From: Membranipora membranacea
Taxonomy: Eukaryota > Bryozoa > Gymnolaemata > Cheilostomatida > Membraniporidae
Direction of reading: 5' to 3'
Length of the DNA: 64,000 bases
Assembly (NCBI GenBank): GCA_914767715.1
Contig: OU612066.1
Coordinates: 13,583,001 to 13,647,000 of the forward strand
Made by a program: the position numbers and the translations under genes. Shown here piece by piece: positions 25,641 to 38,031 of the stretch (position 1 is the stretch's first letter; every line of letters starts with the position of its first letter). The notes under the pieces were generated by a model. That model was given only the letters and a program-made list of their open reading frames with translations, ran no database searches and was not told the origin of the DNA.

Positions 25641-28600
25641 ATGCTTTTTTTTCGGCCAGATCAAAAAATAGATTTGCTTCTAACTAACCTCATAAGGAGG
25701 AGCAACTCCTGCTCATCTCGAATCTGCAGACCGTTTGGCTCTGCGGCTTTTCGTTCTCCGTCAGCGTCTTTTTAATTAGGGCCACTTTTGCTATAAAAAA
25801 ACATGCCAAACGGTAGCATCGAAAAATTAAATCTCTGTTGGATTCTTATCAAACTCCGACCAGTTCAAGCTCTTATTGCCCTCATTCAACACGCCGAATT
25901 TTGGAATCCTCGGATTAACAGGGGGGTCACAACGCTGACTTGAAAATCCAAAAATTATACCAAGGGAGGGTATCATGCTTTTTTTTTGGCCAGATCAAAA
26001 AATAGATTTGCTTCTAACTAACCTTATAAGGAGGAGCAACTCCTGCTCATCTCGAATCTGCAGACCGTTTGGCTCTGCGGCTTTTCGTTCTCCGTCAGCG
26101 TCCGTTTTAATTAGGGCCACTTTTGCTATAAAAAAACATGCCAAACGGCAGCATCGAAAAATTAAATCTCTGTTGGATTCTTATCAAACTCCGACCAGTT
26201 CAAGCTCTTACTGCCCTCATTCAACACGCCGAATATTTGAATCCTCGGATTAACAGGGGGGTCACAACGCTGACTTGAAAATCCAAAAATTATACCAAGG
26301 GAGGGTATCATGCTTTTTTTTCGGCCAGATCAAAAAATAGATTTGCTTCTAACTAACCTCATAAGGAGGAGCAACTCCTGCTCATCTCGAATCTGCAGAC
26401 CGTTTGGCTCTGCGGCTTTTCGTTCTCCGTCAGCGTCCGTTTTAATTAGGGCCACTTTTGCTATAAAAAAACATGCCAAACAGCAGCATCGAAAAATTAA
26501 ATCTCTGTTGGATTCTTATCAAACTCTGACCAGTTCAAGCTCTTATTGCCCTCATTCAACACGCCGAATATTGGAATCCTCGGATTAACAGGGGGGTCAC
26601 AACGCTGACTTGAAAATCCAAAAATTATACCAAGGGAGGGTGTCATGCTTTTTTTTCGGCCAGATCAAAAAATAGATTTGCTTCTAACTAACCTCATAAG
26701 GAGGAGCAACTCCTGCTCATCTCGAAACTGCAGACAGTTTGGCTCTGCGGCTTTTCGTTCTCCGTCAGCGTCCGTTTTAATTAGGGCAACTTTTGCTATA
26801 AAAAAAACATGCCAAACGGCAGCATCGAAAAATTAAATCTCTGTTGGATTCTTATCAAACTCCGACCAGTTCAAGCTCTTATTGCCCTCATTCAACACGC
26901 CGAATATTGGAATCCTTGGATTAACAGGGGGGTCACAACGCTGACTTGAAAATCCAAAAATTATACCAAGGGAGGGTATCATGCTTTTTTTTTGGCCAGA
27001 TCAAAAAAATAGATTTGCTTCTAACTAACCTCATAAGGAGGAGCAACTCCTGCTCATCTCGAATCTGCAGACCGTTTGGCTCTGCGGCTTTTCGTTCTCC
27101 GTCGGCGTTCGTTTTAATTAGGGCCACTTTTGCTATAGAAAAACATGCCAAACGGCAGCATCAAAAAATTAAATCTCTGTTGGATTCTTATCAAACTCCG
27201 ACCAGTTCAAGCTCTTATTGCCCTCATTCAACACGGCGAATATTGGAATCCTCGGATTAACAGGGGGGTCACAACGCTGACTTGAAAATCCAAAAATTAT
27301 ACCAAGGGAGGGTATCATGCTTTTTTTTCGGCCAGATCAAAAAATATCTTTGCTTCTAACCAACCTCATAAGGAGGAGCAACTCCTGCTCATCTCGAATC
27401 TGCAGAACGTTTGGCTCCGCGGCTTTTCGTTCTCCGTCAGCGTCCGTTTTAATTAGGGCCACTTTTGCTATAAAAAAACATGCCAAACAGCAGCATCGAA
27501 AAATTAAATCTCTGTTGGATTCTTATCAAACTCCGACCAGTTCAAGCTCTTATTGCCCTCATTCAACACGCCGAATATTGGAATCCTCGGATTAACAGGG
27601 GGGTCACAACGCTGACTTGAAAATCTAAAAATTATACCAACGGAGGGTGTCATGCTTTTTTTTCGGCCAGATCAAAAAATAGATTTGCTTCTAACTAACC
27701 TCATAAGGAGGAGCAACTCCTGCTCATCTCGAATCTGCAGACTGTTTGGCTCTGCGGCTTTTCGTTCCCCGTCAGCGTCCGCTTTAATTAGGGCCACTTT
27801 TGCTATAAAAAAACATGCCAAATGGCAGCATCGAAAAATTGAATCTCTGTTGGATTCTTATCAAACTAAGACCAGTTCAAGCTCTTATTGCCCTCATTCA
27901 ACACGCCGAATATTGCAATCCTCGGATTAACAGGGGGGTCACAACGCTGACTTGAAAATCAAAAAATTATACCAAGGGAGGGTATCATGCTTTTTTTTCG
28001 GCCAGATCAAAAAATAGATTTGCTTCTAACTAACCTCATAAGGAGGAGCAACTCCTGCTCATCTCGAATCTGCAGACCGTTTGGCTCTGCGGCTTTTCGT
28101 TCTCCGCCAGCGTCCGTTTGAATTAGGGCCACTTTTGCTATAAAAAAAACATGCCAAACGGCAGCATCGAAAAATTAAATCTCTGTTGGATTCTTATCAA
28201 ACTCCGACCAGTTCAAGCTCTTATTGCCCTCATTCAACACGCCGAATATTGGAATCCTCGGATTAACAGGGGGGTCACAACGCTGACTTGAAAATCCAAA
28301 AATTATACCAAGGGACGGTATCATGCTTTTTTTTCGGCCAGACCAAAAAATAGATTTGCTTCTAACTAACCTCATAAGGAGGAGCAACTCCTGCTCATCT
28401 CGAATCTGCAGATCGTTTGGCTCTGCGGCTTTTCGTTCTCCGTCAGCGTCCGTTTTAATTAGGGCCACTTTTGCTATACAAAAACATGCCAAATGCCAGC
28501 ATCGAAAAATTAAATCTCTGTTGAATTCTTATCTAACTCCGACCAGTTCAAGCTCTTATTGCCGTCATTCAACACGCCGAATATTAAAATCCTTGGATTA

Positions 28601-30999
28601 ACAGGGGGGTCACAACGCTAACTTGAAAATCCAAAAATTATACCAAGGGAGGGTATCATGCTTTTTTTTCGGCCAGATCAAAAAATAGATTTGCTTCTAA
28701 CTAACCTCATAAGGAGGAGCAACTCCTGCTCATCTCGAATCTGCAGACCGTTTGGCTCTGTGGCTTTTCGTTCTCCGTCGGCGTTCGTTTTAATTAGGGC
28801 CACTTTTGCTATTAAAAAACATGCCAAACGGCAGCATCGAAAAATTAAATCTCTGTTGGATTCTTATCAAACTCCGACCAGTTCAAGCTCTTATTGTCCT
28901 CATTCAACACGCCGAATATTTGAATCCTCGGATTAACAGGGGGGTCACAACGCTGACTTGAAAATCCAAATATTATACCAAGGGAGGGTATCATGCTTTT
29001 TTTCGGACAGATCAAAAAATAGATTTGCTTCTAACTAACCTCATAAGGAGGAGCAACTCCTGCTCATCTCGAATCTGCAGACCGTTTGGCTCTGCGGCTT
29101 TTCGTTCTCCGTCGGCGTTCGTTTTAATTAGGGCCACTTTTGCTATAGAAAAACATGCCAAACGGCAGCATCGAAAAATTAAATCTCTGTGGGATTCTTA
29201 TCAAACTCCGACCAGTTCAAGCTCTTATTGCCCTCATTCAACACGGCGAATATTGGAATCCTCGGATTAACAGGGGGGTCACAACGCTGACTTGAAAATC
29301 CAAAAATTATACCAATGGAGGGTATCATGCTTTTTTTTCGGCCGGATCAAAAAATAGATTTGCTTTTAACTAACTACAGAAGGAGGAGCAACTCCTGCTC
29401 ATCTCGAATCTGCAGACCGTTTGGCTCTGCGGCTTTTCGTTCTACGTCAGCGTCCGTTTTAATTAGGGCCACTTTTGCTATAAAAAAACATGCTAAACGG
29501 CAGCATCGAAAAATTAAATCTCTGTTGGATTCTTATCAAACTCCGACCAGTTCAAGCTCTTATTGTCCTCATTCAACACGCCGAATATTGGAATCCTCGG
29601 ATTAACAGGGGGGTCACAACGCTGACTTGAAAATCCAAATATTATACCAAGGGAGGGTATCATGGTTTTTTTTCGGACAGATCAAAAAATATCTTTGCTT
29701 CTAACTAACCTCATAAGGAGGAGCAACTCCTGCTCATCTCGATACTGCAGACCCTTTAGCTCTGCGGCTTTTTGTTCTCCGTCAGCGTCCGTTTTAATTA
29801 GGGCCACTTTTGCTATAGAAAAACATGCCAAACGGCAGCATCGAAAAATTAAATCTCTGTTGGATTTTTATCAAACTCCGATCAGTTCAAGCTCTTATTG
29901 TCCTCATTCAACACGCCGAATATTTGAATCCTCGGGTTAACAGGGGGGTCACAACGCTGACTTGAAAATCCAAATATTATACCAAGGGAGGGTATCATGC
30001 TTTTTTTTCGGCCAGATCAAAAAATAGATTTGCTTCTAACTAACCTCATAAGGAGGAGCAACTCCTGCTCATCTCGAATCTGCAGACCGTTTGGCTCTGT
30101 GGCTTTTCGTTCTCCGTCGGCGTTCGTTTTAATTAGGGCCACTTTTGCTATTAAAAAACATGCCAAACGGCAGCATCGAAAAATTAAATCTCTGTTGGAT
30201 TCTTATCAAACTCCGACCAGTTCAAGCTCTTATTGCCCTCATTCAACACGCCGAATATTGGAATCCTCGGATTAACAGGGGGTCACAACGCTGACTTGAA
30301 AATCCAAATATTATACCAAGGGAGGGTATCATGCTTTTTTTCGGACGGATCAAAAAATAGATTTGCTTCTAACTAACCTCATAAGGAGGAGCAACTCCTG
30401 CTCATCTCGAATCTGCAGACCGTTTGGCTCTGCGGCTTTTCGTTCTCCGTCAGCGTCCGCTTTAGTTAGGGCCACTTTTGCTATAAAAAAACATGCCAAA
30501 TGGCAGCATCGAAAAATTGAATCTCTGTTGGATTCTTATCAAACTAAGACCAGTTCAAGCTCTTATTGCCCTCATTCAACACACCGAATATTGGAATCCT
30601 CGGATTAACAGGGGGGTCACAACGCTGACTTGAAAATCCAAAAATTATACCAAGGGAGGGTATCATGCTTTTTTTTCGGCCAGATCAAAAAATAGATTTG
30701 CTTCTAATTAACCTCATAAGGAGGAGCAACTCCTGCTCATCTCGAATCTGCAGACCGTTTGGCTCTGCGGCTTTTCGTTCTCCGTCGGCGTTCGTTTTAA
30801 TTAGGGCCACTTTTGCTATAGAAACACATGCCAAACGGCAGCATCGAAAAATTAAATCTCTGTTGGATTCTTATCAAACTCCGACCAGTTCAAGCTCTTA
30901 TTGCCCTCATTCAACACGCTGAATATTAAAATCCTTGGATTAACAGGGGGGTCACAACGCTGACTTGAAAATCCAAAAATTATACCAAGGGAGGGTATC
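24637..30999 (+). repeat. Block B, copy 2 (about 6.4 kb, 19 monomers)
   Basis: The monomers start at 24637, 24972, 25306, 25641, 25975, 26310, 26645, 26981, 27317, 27652, 27987, 28323, 28658, 28993, 29327, 29662, 29997, 30331 and 30665. Compared with 8897-14925 it has two extra monomers (26645, type GTGTCATG with CTCGAAACTGCAG; 27652, type CCCCGTCAGCG). It has three monomers (29997-30665) where copy 1 has four (13588-14592). Monomers 25641-27652 also match 17270-19281 at a constant shift of 8371 bp, so blocks B and the 21-mer share a common core. Confidence 0.84.
30665..30999 (+). repeat. Hybrid monomer at the end of block B copy 2
   Basis: The 5' part has CTTCTAATTAACC, typical of the monomer that follows a T7/CGGACGG unit (30331). 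From about 30786 it has GTCGGCGTTCG, TATAGAAACACATG and CGCTGAATATTAAAATCC, matching 14592 in copy 1. The switch is between about 30717 and 30786, and monomer length is normal. Confidence 0.74.
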
Positions 31000-33900
31000 A
31001 TGCTTTTTTTTCGGCCAGATCAAAAAATAGATTTGCTTCTAACTAACCTCATAAGGAGGAGCAACTCCTGCTCATCTCGAATCTGCAGAACGTTTGGCTC
31101 TGCGGCTTTTCGTTCTTCGTCAGCGTCCGTTTTAATTAGGGCCACTTTTGCTATAAAAAACATGCCAAACGGCAGCATCGAAAAATTAAATCTCTGTTGG
31201 ATTCTTATCAAACTCCGACCAGTTCAAGCTCTTATTGCCCTCATTCAACACGCCGAATATTTGAATCCTCGGATTAACAGGGGGTCACAACGCTGACTTG
31301 AAAATCCAAATATTATACCAAGGGAGGGTATCATGCTTTTTTTCGGACGGATCAAAAAATAGATTTGCTTCTAACTAACCTCATAAGGAGGAGCAACTCC
31401 TGCTCATCTCGAATCTGCAGACCGTTTGGCTCTGCGGCTTTTCGTTCTCCGTCAGCGTCCGCTTTAGTTAGGGCCACTTTTGCTATAAAAAAACATGCCA
31501 AATGGCAGCATCGAAAAATTGAATCTCTGTTGGATTCTTATCAAACTAAGACCAGTTCAAGCTCTTATTGCCCTCATTCAACACACCGAATATTGGAATC
31601 CTCGGATTAACAGGGGGGTCACAACGCTGACTTGAAAATCAAAAAATTATACCAAGGGAGGGTATCATGCTTTTTTTTCGGCCAGATCAAAAAATAGATT
31701 TGCTTCTAATTAACCTCATAAGGAGGAGCAACTCCTGCTCATCTCGAATCTGCAGACCGTTTGGCTCTGCGGCTTTTCGTTCTCCGCCAGCGTCCGTTTG
31801 AATTAGGGCCACTTTTGCTATAAAAAAAACATGCCAAACGGCAGCATCGAAAAATTAAATCTCTGTTGGATTCTTATCAAACTCCGACCAGTTCAAGCTC
31901 TTATTGCCCTCATTCAACAGGCCGAATATTTGAATCCTCGGATTAACAGGGGGGTCACAACGCTGACTTGAAAATCCAAAAATTATACCAAGGGAGGGTA
32001 TCATGCTTTTTTTTCGGCCAGACCAAAAAATAGATTTGCTTCTAACTAACCTCATAAGGAGGAGCAACTCCTGCTCATCTCGAATCTGCAGATCGTTTGG
32101 CTCTGCGGCTTTTCGTTCTCCGTCAGCGTCCGTTTTAATTAGGGCCACTTTTGCTATACAAAAACATGCCAAACGCCAGCATCGAAACATTAAATCTCTG
32201 TTGGATTCTTATCTAACTCCGACCAGTTCAAGCTCTTATTGCCGTCATTCAACACGCCGAATATTAAAATCCTTGGATTAACAGGGGGGTCACAACGCTA
32301 ACTTGAAAATCCAAAAATTATACCAAGGGAGGGTATCATGCTTTTTTTTCGGCCAGATCAAAAAATAGATTTGCTTCTAACTTACCTCATAAGGAGGAGC
32401 AACTCCTGCTCATCTCGAATCTGCAGACCGTTTGGCTCTGTGGCTTTTCGTTCTCCGTCGGCAGTCGTTTTAATTAGGGCCACTTTGGCTATTAAAAAAC
32501 ATGCAAAAAGGCAGCATCGAAAAATTAAATCTCTGTTGGATTCTTATCAAACTCCGACCAGTTCAAGCTCTTATTGCCCTCATTCAACACGGCGAATATT
32601 GGAATCCTCGGATTAACAGGGGGGTCACAACGCTGACTTGAAAATCCAAAAATTATATCAAGGGAGGGTATCATGCTTTTTTTTCGTCCAGATCAAAAAA
32701 TATCTTTGCTTCTAACTAACCTCATAAGGAGGAGCAACTCCTGCTCATCTCCAATCTGCAGACCGTTTGCCTCTGCGGCTTTTTGTTCTCCGTCAGCGTC
32801 CGTTTTAATTAGGGCCACTTTTGCTATAAAAAAACATGCAAAACGGCAGCATCGAAAAATTAAATCTCTGTTGGATTCTTATCAAACTCCGACCAGTTCA
32901 AGCTCTTATTGCCCTCATTCAACACGCCGAATATTGGAATCCTCGGATTAACAGGGGGGTCACAACGCTGACTTGAAAATCCAAAAATTATACCAATGGA
33001 GGGTATCATGCTTTTTTTTCGGCCGGATCAAAAAATAGATTTGCTTTTAACTAACCTCAGAAGGAGGAGCAACTCCTGCTCATCTCGAATATGCAGACCG
33101 TTTGGCTCTGCGGCTTTTCGTTCTCCGTCAGCGTCCGTTTTAATTAGGGCCACTTTTGCTATAAAAAAACATGCTAAACGGCAGCATCGAAAAATTAAAT
33201 CTCTGTTGGATTCTTATCAAAGTCTGACCAGTTCAAGCTCTTATTGCCCTCATCCGACACGTCGAATATTGGAATCCTCGGATTAACAGGGGGGTCACAA
33301 CGCTGACTTGAAAATACAAAAATGATACCAAGGGAGAGTATCATGCTTTTTTTTCGGCCAGATCAAAAAATAGATTTGCTTCTAACTAACCTCATAAGGA
33401 GGAGCAACTCCTGCTCATCTCGAATCTGCAGACCGTTTGGCTCTGCGGCTTTTCGTTCTCCGTCAGCGTCTTTTTAATTAGGGCCACTTTTGCTATAAAA
33501 AAACATGCCAAACGGTAGCATCGAAAAATTAAATCTCTGTTGGATTCTTATCAAACTCCGACCAGTTCAAGCTCTTATTGCCCTCATTCAACACGCCGAA
33601 TTTTGGAATCCTCGGGTTAACAGGGGGGTCACAACGCTGACTTGAAAATCCAAAAATTATACCAAGGGAGGGTATCATGCTTTTTTTTTGGCCAGATCAA
33701 AAAATAGATTTGCTTCTAACTAACCTTATAAGGAGGAGCAACTCCTGCTCATCTCGAATCTGCAGACCGTTTGGCTCTGCGGCTTTTCGTTCTCCGTCAG
33801 CGTCCGTTTTTATTAGGGCCACTTTTGCTATAAAAAAACATGCCAAACGGCAGCATCGAAAAATTAAATCTCTGTTGGATTCTTATCAAACTCCGACCAG

Positions 33901-36900
33901 TTCAAGCTCTTACTGCCCTCATTCAACACGCCGAATATTTGAATCCTCGGATTAACAGGGGGGTCACAACGCTGACTTGAAAATCCAAAAATTATACCAA
34001 GGGAGGGTATCATGCTTTTTTTTCGGCCAGATCAAAAAATAGATTTGCTTCTAACTAACCTCATAAGGAGGAGCAACTCCTGCTCATCTCGAATCTGCAG
34101 ACCGTTTGGCTCTGCGGCTTTTCGTTCTCCGTCAGCGTCCGTTTTAATTAGGGCCACTTTTGCTATAAAAAAACATGCCAAACAGCAGCATCGAAAAATT
34201 AAATCTCTGTTGGATTCTTATCAAACTCTGACCAGTTCAAGCTCTTATTGCCCTCATTCAACACGCCGAATATTGGAATCCTCGGATTAACAGGGGGGTC
34301 ACAACGCTGACTTGAAAATCCAAAAATTATACCAAGGGAGGGTGTCATGCTTTTTTTTCGGCCAGATCAAAAAATAGATTTGCTTCTAACTAACCTCATA
34401 AGGAGGAGCAACTCCTGCTCATCTCGAAACTGCAGACTGTTTGGCTCTGCGGCTTTTCGTTCTCCGTCAGCGTCCGTTTTAATTAGGGCAACTTTTGCTA
34501 TAAAAAAAACATGCCAAACGGCAGCATCGAAAAATTAAATCTCTGTTGGATTCTTATCAAACTCCGACCAGTTCAAGCTCTTATTGCCCTCATTCAACAC
34601 GCCGAATATTGGAATCCTTGGATTAACAGGGGGGTCACAACGCTGACTTGAAAATCCAAAAATTATACCAAGGGAGGGTATCATGCTTTTTTTTTGGCCA
34701 GATCAAAAAAATAGATTTGCTTCTAACTAACCTCATAAGGAGGAGCAACTCCTGCTCATCTCGAATCTGCAGACCGTTTGGCTCTGCGGCTTTTCGTTCT
34801 CCGTCGGCGTTCGTTTTAATTAGGGCCACTTTTGCTATAGAAAAACATGCCAAACGGCAGCATCAAAAAATTAAATCTCTGTTGGATTCTTATCAAACTC
34901 CGACCAGTTCAAGCTCTTATTGCCCTCATTCAACACGGCGAATATTGGAATCCTCGGATTAACAGGGGGGTCACAACGCTGACTTGAAAATCCAAAAATT
35001 ATACCAAGGGAGGGTATCATGCTTTTTTTTCGGCCAGATCAAAAAATATCTTTGCTTCTAACCAACCTCATAAGGAGGAGCAACTCCTGCTCATCTCGAA
35101 TCTGCAGAACGTTTGGCTCCGCGGCTTTTCGTTCTCCGTCAGCGTCCGTTTTAATTAGGGCCACTTTTGCTATAAAAAAACATGCCAAACAGCAGCATCG
35201 AAAAATTAAATCTCTGTTGGATTCTTATCAAACTCCGACCAGTTCAAGCTCTTATTGCCCTCATTCAACACGCCGAATATTGGAATCCTCGGATTAACAG
35301 GGGGGTCACAACGCTGACTTGAAAATCTAAAAATTATACCAAGGGAGGGTGTCATGCTTTTTTTTCGGCCAGATCAAAAAATAGATTTGCTTCTAACTAA
35401 CCTCATAAGGAGGAGCAACTCCTGCTCATCTCGAATCTGCAGACTGTTTGGCTCTGCGGCTTTTCGTTCCCCGTCAGCGTCCGCTTTAATTAGGGCCACT
35501 TTTGCTATAAAAAAACATGCCAAATGGCAGCATCGAAAAATTGAATCTCTATTGGATTCTTATCAAACTAAGACCAGTTCAAGCTCTTATTGCCCTCATT
35601 CAACACGCCGAATATTGCAATCCTCGGATTAACAGGGGGGTCACAACGCTGACTTGAAAATCCAAAAATTATACCAATGGAGGGTATCATGCTTTTTTTT
35701 CGGCCGGATCAAAAAATAGATTTGCTTTTCACTAACTACAGAAGGAGGAGCAACTCCTGCTCATCTCGAATCTGCAGACCGTTTGGCTCTGCGGCTTTTC
35801 GTTCTACGTCAGCGTCCGTTTTAATTAGGGCCACTTTTGCTATAAAAAAACATGCTAAACGGCAGCATCGAAAAATTAAATCTCTGTTGGATTCTTATCA
35901 AACTCCGACCAGTTCAAGCTCTTATTGTCCTCATTCAACACGCCGAATATTGGAATCCTCGGATTAACAGGGGGGTCACAACGCTGACTTGAAAATCCAA
36001 ATATTATACCAAGGGAGGGTATCATGGTTTTTTTTCGGACAGATCAAAAAATATCTTTGCTTCTAACTAACCTCATAAGGAGGAGCAACTCCTGCTCATC
36101 TCGATACTGCAGACCCTTTAGCTCTGCGGCTTTTTGTTCTCCGTCAGCGTCCGTTTTAATTAGGGCCACTTTTGCTATAGAAAAACATGCCAAACGGCAG
36201 CATCGAAAAATTAAATCTCTGTTGGATTTTTATCAAACTCCGATCAGTTCAAGCTCTTATTGTCCTCATTCAACACGCCGAATATTTGAATCCTCGGGTT
36301 AACAGGGGGGTCACAACGCTGACTTGAAAATCCAAATATTATACCAAGGGAGGGTATCATGCTTTTTTTTCGGCCAGATCAAAAAATAGATTTGCTTCTA
36401 ACTAACCTCATAAGGAGGAGCAACTCCTGCTCATCTCGAATCTGCAGACCGTTTGGCTCTGCGGCTTTTCGTTCTCCGTCGGCGTTCGTTTTAATTAGGG
36501 CCGCTTTTGCTATAGAAACACATGCCAAACGGCAGCATCGAAAAATTAAATCTCTGTTGGATTCTTATCAAACTCCGACCAGTTCAAGCTCTTATTGCCC
36601 TCATTCGACACGCCAAATATTGGAATCCTCGGATTAACAGGGGGGTCACAACGCTGACTTGAAAATCCAAAAATTATACCAAGGGAGGGTATCATGCTTT
36701 TTTTTCGGCCAGATCAAAAAATAGATTTGCTTCTAACTAACCTCATAAGGAGGAGCAACTCCTGCTCATCTCGAATCTGCAGACCGTTTGGCTCTACGGC
36801 TTTTCGTTCTCCGTCGGCGTTCGTTTTAATTAGGGCCACTTTTGCTATAGAAAAACATGCCAAACGGCGGCATCGAAAAATTAAATCTCTGTTGGATTCT

Positions 36901-38031
36901 TATCAAACTCCGACCAGTTCAAGCTCTTATTGCCCTCATTCAACACGGCGAATATTGGAATCCTCGGATTAACAGGGGGGTCACAACGCTGACTTGAAAA
37001 TCAAAAAATTATACCAAGAGTGGTATCATGCTTTTTTTTCGGCCAGATCAAAAAATAGATTTGCTTCTAACTAACCTCATAAGGAGGAGCAACTCCTGCT
37101 CATCTCGAATCTGCAGACCCTTTAGCTCTGCGGCTTTTCGTTCTCCGTCAGCGTCCGTTTTAATTAGGCCCACTTTTGCTATAAAAAAACATGCCAAACG
37201 GCAGCATCGAAAAATTAAATCTGTGTTGGATTCTTATCAAACTCCGACCAGTTCAAGCTCTTATTGCCCTCATTCAACACGCCGAATATTGGAATCCTCG
37301 GATTAACAGGGGGGTCACAACGCTGACTTGAAAATCCAAAAATTATACCAAGGGAGGGTATCATGCTTTTTTTTCGGTCAGATCAAAAAATAGATTTGCT
37401 TCTAACTAACCTCATAAGGAGGAGCAACTCCTGCTCATCTCGAATCTGCAGACCGTTTGGCTCTGCGGCTTTTCGTTCTCCGTCGGCGTTCGTTTTAATT
37501 AGGGCCACTTTTGCTATAGAAACACATGCCAAACGGCAGCATCGAAAAATTAAATCTCTGTTGGATTCTTATCAAACTCCGACCAGTTCAAGCTCTTATT
37601 GCCCTCAATCAACACGGCGAATATTGGAATCCTCAGATTAACAGGGGGGTCACAACGCTGACTTGAAAATCAAAAAATTATACCAAGAGTTGTATCATGC
37701 TTTTTTTTCGGCCAGATCAAAAAATAGATTTGCTTCTAACTAACCTCATAAGGAGGAGCAACTCCTGCTCATCTCGAATCTGCAGACTGTTTGGCTCTGC
37801 GGCTTTTCGTTCTCCGTCAGCGTCCGTTTTAATTAGGGCCACTTTTGCTATACAAAAACATGCCAAACGGCAGCATCGAACAATTAAATCTCTGTTGGAT
37901 TCTTATCAAACTCCGACCAGTTCAAGCTCTTATTGCCCTCATTCAACACGCTGAATATTAAAATCCTTGGATTAACAGGGGGGTCACAACGCTGACTTGA
38001 AAATCCAAAAATTATACCAAGGGAGGGTATC
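31000..38031 (+). repeat. 21-monomer higher-order repeat, copy 2 (7.03 kb)
   Basis: The monomers start at 31000, 31333, 31667, 32003, 32338, 32673, 33008, 33343, 33677, 34012, 34347, 34683, 35019, 35354, 35689, 36024, 36359, 36694, 37028, 37363 and 37697. They have the same subtype order as 14926-21958. Private differences seen are CGAAACATTAAATC at about 32184, GTTTTTATTAGG at about 33805 and CTCTATTGG at about 35546. The copy is followed directly by a third copy beginning at 38032, so the 21-mer is truly tandem here (shift 7032). Confidence 0.92.
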
